Part shown: positions 9,245 to 15,732 of the stretch, piece by piece
Layout: each line of letters starts with the position of its first letter
Position numbering within the stretch: the first letter of the stretch is position 1
Origin: Cesiribacteraceae bacterium YIM B00369
Lineage (GTDB): Bacteria; Bacteroidota; Bacteroidia; Cytophagales; Cyclobacteriaceae
Assembly (NCBI GenBank): GCA_017948555.1
Contig: JAFMYY010000012.1
Coordinates: forward strand, 1 to 64,000
DNA: 64,000 nucleotides
Direction of reading: 5' to 3'
Notes under the pieces: generated by a model
Seen by the model: only the letters and a program-made list of their open reading frames with translations
Database searches by the model: none
What the model was told of the DNA's origin: nothing
Made by a program: the position numbers and the translations under genes

Positions 9245-9654
9245 AAGGAAAAACTGAATAATAAGGTGCATAGGCTTGAAAATTAAGCAGGAATTAATGA
9301 AGAGGAGAGTTGTACGGAGAGATGGCTAAAATAGCTGTAAAATACTGTTTTTCAGTCGGGTGAAAAGTTGTTAAAAGTTTTTTATAGCTCCCGCTGCTTG
9401 TTAACTTGTGGAAAGTTGCGGAAATATTACATCGTACCAAAACTTAAAAATGTAGTTTCAGGAAGTCATGGTGATGGTCTATATTGTATCTATAATTCTA
9501 AAAGAGAGAAAAACATGAAAAAAATATTTGAATCAACTGAGGCTAAATTTTATCGGGTTTATTCTTTTAACCTGAACCAGATGGTACGGATTTACAGCAA
9601 TTAAAAAAATATTTCGGGAGTTTTCGGGGTTTTAATCAGATAGTGGTTTAATCA
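9245..9654. other. Segment between two terminators, at most one tiny ORF
   Basis: About 410 bp bounded on both sides by plus-strand terminators. It contains no normal-sized gene. The only candidate is the 29-codon reading frame at 9515-9604. A second terminator implies that a transcript starts inside this segment. Confidence 0.4.
9515..9604 (+). CDS. Possible 29-residue peptide
   Basis: A short reading frame beginning MKKIFESTEAKFYRVY, with purine-rich AAAGAGAG 7-14 nt before the ATG. It is followed by a strong terminator at 9655. It is basic and aromatic, without a membrane segment. The frame stays open upstream to a TTG at 9368, but that extension looks non-coding. Nothing identifies a family, and the segment may instead encode a small RNA. 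Confidence 0.22.
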   Translation: MKKIFESTEAKFYRVYSFNLNQMVRIYSN

Positions 9655-9690
9655 AAAAAGAAGAGGCAGTGGTGGCTGCCTCTTCTTTTT
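9655..9690. terminator. Perfect 15-bp bidirectional terminator
   Basis: AAAAAGAAGAGGCAG (9655-9669) pairs perfectly with 9676-9690 around the loop TGGTGG. The A and T runs at its ends let it work in either direction. It lies 50 nt after the small ORF ending at 9604 and about 118 nt beyond the 3' end of the minus-strand gene at 9808. Confidence 0.85.
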
Positions 9691-9807
9691 GTCCTGGCCA
9701 AATTATGGTATACCCTGTTTATTTCCTTCTGAATGGTTCCATGAGGAGGGCGGACCGGCAGGATGGAATTTTACTGATGAGAATACAGGTGAAAATGTGC
9801 TTTTAAA

Positions 9808-9999
9808 TTAGTATTCTTCTGCAATCGATTGTCCGCGGACTGTAAATAGAACAAGGCTTACAATGGGGGAAACGATGAGGAGTAATGCCCAGCTGATTTT
9901 TTCGTAGATCTTCAGCTTGTTGTTGCGGCTTAATAAAATGGTCATGGCAATTAAAGCCGGAAGATTAAAAAGAATAAAAGCGATCGTAAAAATATCCAT
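9808..9999 (-). CDS. Small two-helix membrane protein, PLDc_N-like
   Basis: 63 residues with two hydrophobic helices (about 4-24 and 34-54) and a short basic linker (RNNKLKIYEKISW). The order, length and motif W-A-L-L-L-I-V-S-P-I-V-S-L-V resemble the PLDc_N domain, the small membrane domain at the N-terminus of cardiolipin synthases that also occurs alone. No phospholipase HKD motif is present, so no enzyme activity is expected. It is on the same strand as the alpha/beta hydrolase, 52 nt downstream of it. Function unknown. Confidence 0.7.
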   Translation of the reverse strand: MDIFTIAFILFNLPALIAMTILLSRNNKLKIYEKISWALLLIVSPIVSLVLFTVRGQSIAEEY

Positions 10000-10051
10000 C
10001 CGTATGTGGTTTTGTATGATTTAAAAATGCTTCATTTAAATTTTACTTAAT

Positions 10052-10921
10052 TTAAAAACACTTCCTGAAAAAGTCAATAGTTTCCTGAATAACGATATCC
10101 ATATGTGTCGGTATTACGGATTCCGCTAAAGGATGTTGCCCGCCGAAGGTGTGATCTGCTCCTTCAAGTAAAAATAATTTTGTCTCAGGGTTTAATTTAT
10201 TCATATGAATGGCTGCCTGGTGAGGAACGGTGGTATCATCAGTTCCGTGAATAATCAGGTGAGGCTGCTTCATGCCGGCTACTGCCTGAGGAATGTCCAA
10301 CCTGTCCTTGTTTTCATAATAATCCTCCACAACCTGGTAATAAAGTGGCATTTGCTGTCCTGTGCGGGAATTAAAAATATACTGAACCCCCTTTTTCTTC
10401 CACTCCTCAATATACTCATCAGGCCACCGCTGGTCAATATCGTTAATGCCCGACCAGCTTGCCAGGGCCTGAACCCTGCTGTCTTCAGCGGCTTTAAGAA
10501 TTACAAGCCCGCCTCCCCGGCTATGCCCTATGAGTAAAAAGCGGTTTAAATCTGCTTCTGATGCAGGAATAGCGGAATGGCCTCCCTCCAGGTGGTCAAT
10601 GAAAATGCCAAGGTCGTTAAGCTCAATGCTGAAATTATTTTTTCCGAAGGCTTCCAGATCGGCAAACTCAGTTGGTTTTTCCGGAGTGGTGCCATTGTGC
10701 GAGAGATTTAGCTTTGTAAACACAAATCCTTCCTGTGCAAACTTGTCTGCAAGCAGGTTAAAAGGCCCCCAGTCTTTAAATCCTTTAAAGCCATGGACAA
10801 AAATAATAACAGGCTTTGGCTCCCCGGTGGGGAGGTAACGGGCATCATAAATAACAGGCCGGCTATGGTGTGGTGTTTGTAAATGAGTGTCGGGTATATA
10901 TTGTATATTTTTCATAAGCAT
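10052..10921 (-). CDS. Alpha/beta hydrolase
   Basis: 289 residues with the complete catalytic set of the alpha/beta hydrolase fold: nucleophile elbow GHSRGG (Ser near residue 134), the acid in HGTDDTTVP (near 230) and the histidine in GADHTFGG (near 260). The oxyanion region HGFKGFKDWG is near residue 43. It resembles dienelactone-hydrolase / acyl-peptidase-like cytoplasmic esterases; there is no signal peptide. The substrate cannot be read from the sequence. Two in-frame ATGs, at 10921 and 10915, are possible starts. It is divergent from the polyprenyl synthase gene at 10989, sharing a 67-bp intergenic region. Confidence 0.88.
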   Translation of the reverse strand: MLMKNIQYIPDTHLQTPHHSRPVIYDARYLPTGEPKPVIIFVHGFKGFKDWGPFNLLADKFAQEGFVFTKLNLSHNGTTPEKPTEFADLEAFGKNNFSIELNDLGIFIDHLEGGHSAIPASEADLNRFLLIGHSRGGGLVILKAAEDSRVQALASWSGINDIDQRWPDEYIEEWKKKGVQYIFNSRTGQQMPLYYQVVEDYYENKDRLDIPQAVAGMKQPHLIIHGTDDTTVPHQAAIHMNKLNPETKLFLLEGADHTFGGQHPLAESVIPTHMDIVIQETIDFFRKCF

Positions 10922-10945
10922 TATATAAAATAAAAAAAATATCCT

Positions 10946-10977
10946 TTTGTTTTGCTAATGGATAGGTCGTATACTTG
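10946..10977 (+). promoter_or_regulatory. Bacteroidota-type promoter for the polyprenyl synthase
   Basis: TTTG at 10946-10949, a 20-nt spacer, then TATACTTG at 10970-10977, one mismatch from TAnnTTTG. Transcription would begin only a few bases before the ATG at 10989, giving a very short leader. Confidence 0.45.
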
Positions 10978-10988
10978 TATTCATATCC

Positions 10989-11969
10989 ATGACGAGCCCT
11001 TTAAAAGAAATACAAGCCCCGATAGCCGCTGAAATGCGGGATTTTGAAACGAAATTTCGTTCGTTTATGCGGACGAAGGTTCTTTTGCTGGACAAGATAA
11101 TGACCTACATTGTAAAGCGCAAGGGAAAGCAAATGCGTCCGATGTTTGTTTTTCTGTCTGCAGGCACCAGTGGCAATGGAAAAATTGAGGAAGCTTCCTT
11201 CCGTGGGGCAGCCTTAATTGAACTGTTGCATACAGCCACTTTAGTGCATGACGATGTGGTGGATGATGCTGATTACAGGCGAGGCTTTTTTTCCGTTAAT
11301 GCTTTGTGGAAAAATAAGATTGCCGTTCTCGTAGGGGATTACCTCCTGTCAAGAGGGTTGTTGCTTTCGGTGGATCATGGGGATTTCGATTTGCTGAAGA
11401 TTGTATCTCAGGCAGTGCGGGAAATGAGCGAAGGTGAACTGCTGCAGATTGAAAAGGCCAGGAACCTTGATATTACCGAGGAGGTATATTATGACATTAT
11501 AGGGAAGAAAACAGCAAGCCTTATTGCTTCCTGTTGTGGGGTAGGGGCTGCTTCCGCTGGTGCATCTCCTGAGGCAGTTGATAAAATGCGACTGTTCGGA
11601 GAAAAAGTAGGTATGGCCTTCCAGATAAAGGACGACCTTTTTGATTATGGTACCGATGAAATAGGAAAACCCGTAGGCATTGATATTAAGGAGCGGAAAA
11701 TGACCCTCCCCTTAATATATGCCCTCAATAAGGCAAGCTGGCTTGAAAAGCGGCGTATCACTTATATTGTACGGAACCAAAGTCATAAAGCCGGTAAGGT
11801 TCAGGAAGTAATAAGTTTCGTAAAAGCTTCCGGCGGACTGGAATATGCCACTGAAGTAATGGAGCGCTACTACCAGGAAGCTATGGATCTCCTCTCAGGA
11901 TTTCCGGAAACCACCTATAAAAAGTCGCTTAAGCAGTTGGTGCAATATACTATTGAGCGGACGAAGTAA
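10989..11969 (+). CDS. Trans-polyprenyl diphosphate synthase (octaprenyl/solanesyl type)
   Basis: 326 residues, the usual length of long-chain trans-isoprenyl diphosphate synthases. Both aspartate-rich motifs are present: DDVVDDADYRRG near residue 87 and KDDLFDYGTDEIGKPVG near 213. The chain-elongation substrate motif GKQMRP is near residue 48. The enzyme condenses isopentenyl diphosphate onto an allylic primer to build the side chain of menaquinone or a related quinone. The product length cannot be fixed from sequence alone. The gene is convergent with the TlpA-like gene, 36 nt away, with no clear terminator between them. Confidence 0.93.
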   Translation: MTSPLKEIQAPIAAEMRDFETKFRSFMRTKVLLLDKIMTYIVKRKGKQMRPMFVFLSAGTSGNGKIEEASFRGAALIELLHTATLVHDDVVDDADYRRGFFSVNALWKNKIAVLVGDYLLSRGLLLSVDHGDFDLLKIVSQAVREMSEGELLQIEKARNLDITEEVYYDIIGKKTASLIASCCGVGAASAGASPEAVDKMRLFGEKVGMAFQIKDDLFDYGTDEIGKPVGIDIKERKMTLPLIYALNKASWLEKRRITYIVRNQSHKAGKVQEVISFVKASGGLEYATEVMERYYQEAMDLLSGFPETTYKKSLKQLVQYTIERTK

Positions 11970-12005
11970 AAGCCACTTCCGCTTAGGTAGTATATATTTT
12001 TCAGG

Positions 12006-13250
12006 CTACTCTGCCAATAGTTTTTCTGTAAAAGAATTGAATTCCTCTGTAAATTGCTGGTAGTACTCACCTGTTCCGGGGCCGTAAAAACCTGTGTGGA
12101 TCTTTCTTACCTTGCCCTGCTTATCAATAAAAATGGTGGTGGGGAAAGACATTACATGGTTGAGCATAGGGAGTGAGCGGGAGGTTGATTCTTTGTCAGG
12201 CGTTCCTGCAATAAGGAAGTCGTAGTCTGCGTCAAGTTTTTGTGCCATTTTCTGTATGCGCCCGCGGGCATAATCAAAATCATCTTTTTTCTCGTAGGCC
12301 AGTCCTATAATTGCTACTTCCCTGTCTTTGTTTCTCCTGTACCATCCGCCAAGAAAGCGGGTTTCATCCATACAGTTCGGGCACCAGGTGCCCAGTACCT
12401 GTACAATTATTACTTTATTTTGGTATTCAGGATCGCTCAGAGAGGTAAAATTGCCGTTCAGATCCGGGAATTTAAAATTAAATTCATCATATCCTTCTTT
12501 AAGAAAAGTAAGGCTTTCCGGGTCGGGGAGCTGTGCATTGTCGTCCCGTTTGCCTGTCCAGCTCTCTTTTCTGCTCTTTCCACTCCAGAAGGTTCCGGAA
12601 ATACTGTTTTCGTGTAATATTTCGCCCTCAAACAGGTAGGCATTTTCCCCGTCGAAGGAGCTTAGTGTAAAGAATTTGTTGTTGATGACTCCTTCCAGGT
12701 AACGATAGTCGCCGGTGGGGGTTAAAAAGGTGCCGCTAAGGTGGTTGCCGTCCTGTTTAAACAGTCCGATAGCGTTATGTTGATGTTCAGGGTAGGTCTG
12801 TCTGTTTTGAAAGCTTATGGCCCACTTTCCGCTTAAGTTGCTCTCAGCCTTTTCTGAAGGTTGGGGAAAGCGGTCTTCATCCAGTGTAGCGGTGAATGGC
12901 AATTTATAGTTGCCGGCATAATTTTTAATCCAGGTCCCCCTCATTGTCCCATTTTCTGCCACTGCCCTTATTTCTGTGTCAAAAATATGCATTGGAATGA
13001 TCAGGCTGTCGCCTTTCCGGTGTGTATCTGTTATGGTAATTTCCTCACCTGCATTTAACAGGCTGATATGTAATGTGTTGTCTTCTTTTTGGGCAGTCCT
13101 GAAATTGAAGGGTATTTCTTTTCCCTGGGTATTGATTATTCCCCTCCAGTTACCTTCAGGGATTGCTTTACCTGACGGTTTTTCTTTGTTGGAGGAGCAG
13201 GAGATAAAGATTAAAGCTAAGGTAAGTATAGAAAAATAACGGCTGATCAT
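12006..13250 (-). CDS. TlpA-like thioredoxin-fold lipoprotein
   Basis: 414 residues. It starts with a lipoprotein signal (lipobox IFISC, Cys18), so it is anchored to a membrane and faces the periplasm or surface. Residues ~30-250 form a beta-rich domain with repeated G-x-W/G-T-F/W turns (GTWIKNYAGNY, GTFWSGKSR). Residues ~255-410 are an AhpC/TSA-TlpA thioredoxin domain with the active site GTWCPNC near 288 and the cis-proline loop FPTTIFID near 370. It probably reduces disulfides, for example during cytochrome maturation or envelope stress. The large N-terminal domain recalls other Bacteroidota TlpA fusions. It is divergent from mraZ. Confidence 0.9.
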   Translation of the reverse strand: MISRYFSILTLALIFISCSSNKEKPSGKAIPEGNWRGIINTQGKEIPFNFRTAQKEDNTLHISLLNAGEEITITDTHRKGDSLIIPMHIFDTEIRAVAENGTMRGTWIKNYAGNYKLPFTATLDEDRFPQPSEKAESNLSGKWAISFQNRQTYPEHQHNAIGLFKQDGNHLSGTFLTPTGDYRYLEGVINNKFFTLSSFDGENAYLFEGEILHENSISGTFWSGKSRKESWTGKRDDNAQLPDPESLTFLKEGYDEFNFKFPDLNGNFTSLSDPEYQNKVIIVQVLGTWCPNCMDETRFLGGWYRRNKDREVAIIGLAYEKKDDFDYARGRIQKMAQKLDADYDFLIAGTPDKESTSRSLPMLNHVMSFPTTIFIDKQGKVRKIHTGFYGPGTGEYYQQFTEEFNSFTEKLLAE

Positions 13251-13520
13251 GAGTGAAAATTTTTAGATTTTCCTGTTGGAAATTCAGGGTGTTTTTGCTG
13301 GTTTTTCTTAATTTTTCAAATACATACGATAAAAAAATGAAATAAAAAAAAAGGGAATTTTTTGCAGAGATTGGGGGTGAGATTAAGTGGTTTATTATGT
13401 TAAACAAAGTGGGTGTAATGTAATGGTAAATCTTTTGTAAATAAGATATTATTGAATAGTTACCTCTTTTTTATGTGTATGTAAAAGTAGGTAAAAGTTA
13501 AACAAAAATATTTTTCCTCA

Positions 13521-13549
13521 AGTTATCCACAGGGTTAATGTTGATAACT
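13521..13549. promoter_or_regulatory. Dyad with a consensus DnaA box
   Basis: AGTTATC (13521-13527) and GATAACT (13543-13549) form a perfect 7-bp inverted repeat with 15 nt between. The left half continues as TTATCCACA (13523-13531), a perfect DnaA box. On the opposite strand the right half reads TTATCAACA (13539-13547), one mismatch from the box. Binding by DnaA is inferred from these matches only. Confidence 0.45.
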
Positions 13550-13640
13550 ATATCCTCACCGTTAACTGTTTGTGAGTCAGTTTTTTATTGTTTCCGGCTT
13601 TTGTTTCTGCCTTTGTTTCGTCTTTCACTTTGGAGTGTCT

Positions 13641-13655
13641 CCCACTTTCTGCCAC
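13641..13655 (-). promoter_or_regulatory. Probable second MraZ box set, inverted
   Basis: On the minus strand GTGGC (13651-13655) and GTGGG (13641-13645) are spaced exactly 10 bp apart, separated by AGAAA. The same AGAAAGTGGG word occurs in the plus-strand set at 13884-13908. It may be a distal MraZ operator or part of the tlpA-side control region. Confidence 0.4.
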
Positions 13656-13883
13656 CTTGTAACTTTTTTCCCTTTTTTGTGCTTATTCTTTCCCGTGCAT
13701 ATTTCCTGCCGGCAGTACTTTTAAAAGCTGAAAAAATGCGTCAGTTTATTGGTTTTGAGGTTTTTTCTCTTTTTTTATAGTTGATTGAGAGAAGGCAAAT
13801 ACTGAATGCAGATTTTTTTAAGCGGAAGCGTAACTGCCTGAAACGGTGTAATTTCGGCTGTTTTTTAATAAATTTTTAAGAAT

Positions 13884-13908
13884 GTGGGAGAAAGTGGGGG
13901 ATTGTGGA
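13884..13908 (+). promoter_or_regulatory. MraZ operator: three 10-bp-spaced GTGG repeats
   Basis: GTGGG at 13884, GTGGG at 13894 and GTGGA at 13904 lie exactly 10 bp apart. MraZ proteins autoregulate by binding such direct repeats (TGGGN separated by 5 nt in E. coli). The set ends 22 nt before the -7 element and overlaps where the -33 element would be, so bound MraZ should block RNA polymerase. Confidence 0.75.
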
Positions 13909-13929
13909 TAAATATGTTTTTTAATTTTT

Positions 13930-13937
13930 TAGATTTG
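13930..13937 (+). promoter_or_regulatory. mraZ promoter -7 element
   Basis: TAGATTTG matches TAnnTTTG exactly, 29 nt before the mraZ ATG. The predicted start site is near 13944. This is the likely main promoter of the whole division cluster. Confidence 0.65.
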
Positions 13938-13966
13938 CATAGACCCTACTGCAGAAAAAGGTTTCA

Positions 13967-14410
13967 ATGGGATTCTTTACCTCGGAATACGAATGTAAGC
14001 TCGATGCCAAAGGAAGGCTGGTGTTGCCAGCTAAGATCAAGGCAGCTCTGCCCGATAGTTCGGCAGGGGAGCTGGTGGTTCGTCGTGGGTTTGAGCCCTG
14101 TCTGGTAGTGTATCCATACCTGGAGTATAAAAAGATTTACTCCAAAATTGCTTCTCTTAATGAATTTAATGAGGAGTTCAGGAAGCTGCAGCGGAATTTT
14201 TTCCGGGGAAATACAGAAGTTGAGCTGGATAATAATGGCCGCTTCCTGATTCCGAAAAGCATGCTGCGGTATGCCGGGCTGGATAAAGATGTAATTGTGG
14301 TTGGGTTGGGGAACCGGATTGAAATCTGGAACCCTGAAACATATGAAGATTACCTGATTCAGGATCAGAGCGAGTTCAGTAAGCTTGCTGAAAAATATTT
14401 AACAGAGTAA
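13967..14410 (+). CDS. mraZ: Transcriptional regulator MraZ
   Basis: 147 residues, the usual MraZ length, with two AbrB-like (SpoVT/AbrB) half-domains. The first has EYECKLDAKGRLVLPAKIK (residues ~6-24), the second VELDNNGRFLIPKSM (~85-99); both show the D-x-K/N-G-R-hydrophobic-P pattern of the DNA-binding loop. MraZ forms a ring-shaped oligomer, binds repeats upstream of its own gene and represses the division cluster. It is the first gene of the cluster, with matching repeats at 13884. The ATG at 13967 is preceded by a purine-rich GCAGAAAAAGG. rsmH follows closely. Confidence 0.97.
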   Translation: MGFFTSEYECKLDAKGRLVLPAKIKAALPDSSAGELVVRRGFEPCLVVYPYLEYKKIYSKIASLNEFNEEFRKLQRNFFRGNTEVELDNNGRFLIPKSMLRYAGLDKDVIVVGLGNRIEIWNPETYEDYLIQDQSEFSKLAEKYLTE

Positions 14411-14420
14411 GAAAGTGGAA

Positions 14421-15323
14421 ATGTCATACCATCAACCAGTAATGTTACAGGAATGCCTGGAAGGGCTGTTGCTGAAGCCGGGTGGGGTTTATGTAGACCT
14501 TACCTTCGGTGGTGGTGGCCATAGCCGCGCAATTCTTGAACGGCTGGAAGGGGGCAGGCTTTTTGGGTTTGATCAGGATGATGATGCTCGGGAACAGGCG
14601 GAAAAAATTCAGGATCCGCGCTTCCGGTTTGTGCAGACGAACTTTCGCTACCTGAAGCGCTACCTGAAACTTTATGGGGTAAAGCAGGTGGATGGTGTGC
14701 TGGCAGATTTAGGTGTGTCATCTCACCAGCTGGATGAGGCGGCCCGTGGGTTTTCCACCCGCTTTAATGCAAACCTGGATATGCGCATGGATCAGCAGGG
14801 AGAGCTTTCGGCAAGAGAGGTGCTTAATACCTATAGCGAGCAGGATCTGCACAGGATACTGGGGCAGTTTGGCGAAGTAAAAAATGCAAAAACCCTGGCC
14901 GGAGCGCTGGTGGCGGCAAGAGTAAACAGCCCTCTGGAAACCATAGACGACCTTAAAGAGGTTGTTAACCGTTTTGCCCCCAGAGGGAGAGAGTTCAAAT
15001 ACCAGGCGCAGGTATTTCAGGCGCTGCGCATTGAAGTGAATGATGAGCTTAAAGCCCTGGAAGAAGCCCTGGAGCAGACGGCTGAAGTAATCAGGCCGGG
15101 GGGAAGGCTGGTGGTAATGTCTTATCACTCTCTCGAAGACCGGCCGGTTAAAAATTTTATGGCAAAAGGGAAGTTCAGAGGAGAGGCGGAGAAAGATTTT
15201 TTCGGAAATATGTTACGCCCTTTTGTTCCGGTTACTAAAAAACCGGTGGAGGCCGGGCCGGAAGAAGTGGCGGTGAATAACAGGGCTAGGAGTGCTAAGT
15301 TAAGGGTAGCAGTAAAAGTATAA
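14421..15323 (+). CDS. rsmH: 16S rRNA m4C1402 methyltransferase RsmH
   Basis: 300 residues from ATG 14421 (MSYHQPVML); a GTG two codons earlier is less likely. RsmH (MraW) methylates N4 of C1402 in 16S rRNA using S-adenosylmethionine. The conserved N-terminal HQPVMLQE, the SAM-binding LTFGGGGHSRAIL (near residue 30), DQDDDA, ADLGVSSHQLD (near 98) and the C-terminal SYHSLEDRPVK (near 235) are all present, followed by the usual NNRARSAKLRV. It is 10 nt after mraZ in the classic mraZ-rsmH order. Confidence 0.97.
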   Translation: MSYHQPVMLQECLEGLLLKPGGVYVDLTFGGGGHSRAILERLEGGRLFGFDQDDDAREQAEKIQDPRFRFVQTNFRYLKRYLKLYGVKQVDGVLADLGVSSHQLDEAARGFSTRFNANLDMRMDQQGELSAREVLNTYSEQDLHRILGQFGEVKNAKTLAGALVAARVNSPLETIDDLKEVVNRFAPRGREFKYQAQVFQALRIEVNDELKALEEALEQTAEVIRPGGRLVVMSYHSLEDRPVKNFMAKGKFRGEAEKDFFGNMLRPFVPVTKKPVEAGPEEVAVNNRARSAKLRVAVKV

Positions 15324-15342
15324 ATAGCAGAGCGGAGGACGA

Positions 15343-15732
15343 ATGGCAAAGAATATACCAAAAGAACAACCAGTAGGGAAAGGAAGTAAGGGGAAAGGAA
15401 ATGGCGGCGTGTTTGGCTGGATTGAACGGGCAATCAAACTTGATCGCCTGTTCGGGGACGGAGTTCCTGTATTTTATCTTCCTTATGTATTATTTATAGT
15501 GGTGTTAGGTTTGTTTTATATTGGCAATACCCATTATGCCGATAAAACAAACAGGAAGATTATAAAGCTGGAGCGGGAAGTGGAGGATTTGAGAGCTGAC
15601 TACACTACCCTGAAAGCAGATTATATGTTTTCCAGCAAGCAATCGGAAGTTGCTAAAGAAGTAAAAAAAATTGGTTTAACCGAAAGTCAGGAACCACCAT
15701 TTAAAATAGAAATCGAGAAAGGTGAATATTAA
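15343..15732 (+). CDS. ftsL: FtsL-like division protein
   Basis: 129 residues. A short cytoplasmic lysine/glycine-rich tail is followed by one membrane helix (about residues 45-63, LPYVLFIVVLGLFYIGN) and a periplasmic coiled coil (about 68-110). This is the FtsL bitopic topology, and Bacteroidota FtsL proteins carry just such a longer N-terminus. FtsL joins FtsQ and FtsB to activate FtsW and FtsI at the septum. Sequence similarity in this family is low, so the call rests on topology and position between rsmH and ftsI. Its end overlaps the ftsI start by 11 nt. Confidence 0.88.
   Translation: MAKNIPKEQPVGKGSKGKGNGGVFGWIERAIKLDRLFGDGVPVFYLPYVLFIVVLGLFYIGNTHYADKTNRKIIKLEREVEDLRADYTTLKADYMFSSKQSEVAKEVKKIGLTESQEPPFKIEIEKGEY

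Larger units (their letters stand above)
13251..13966. promoter_or_regulatory. AT-rich regulatory region upstream of mraZ
   Basis: 716 bp without a credible gene, between the divergent tlpA-like gene and mraZ. It holds a DnaA-box-containing dyad (13521-13549), GTGGS repeats on the minus strand (13641-13655), the GTGGG repeats at the mraZ promoter (13884-13908) and the promoter itself (13930-13937). Long T-rich tracts occur at 13560-13690 and 13760-13780. Confidence 0.6.

Noticed and set aside
9701-9807. Frame ending EWFHEEGGPAGWNFTDENTGE as a gene remnant
   Set aside because: The composition is protein-like, but no start exists downstream of the terminator and no family is recognised.
13903-13911. 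TGTGGATAA as a third DnaA box near mraZ
   Set aside because: It is a perfect box by sequence but coincides with the third 10-bp-spaced MraZ repeat, which explains it better.
13251-13966. Replication origin at the AT-rich mraZ upstream region
   Set aside because: Only two or three DnaA boxes, no dnaA neighbour, and no change of gene direction that would mark an origin. GC skew of the full chromosome would decide.
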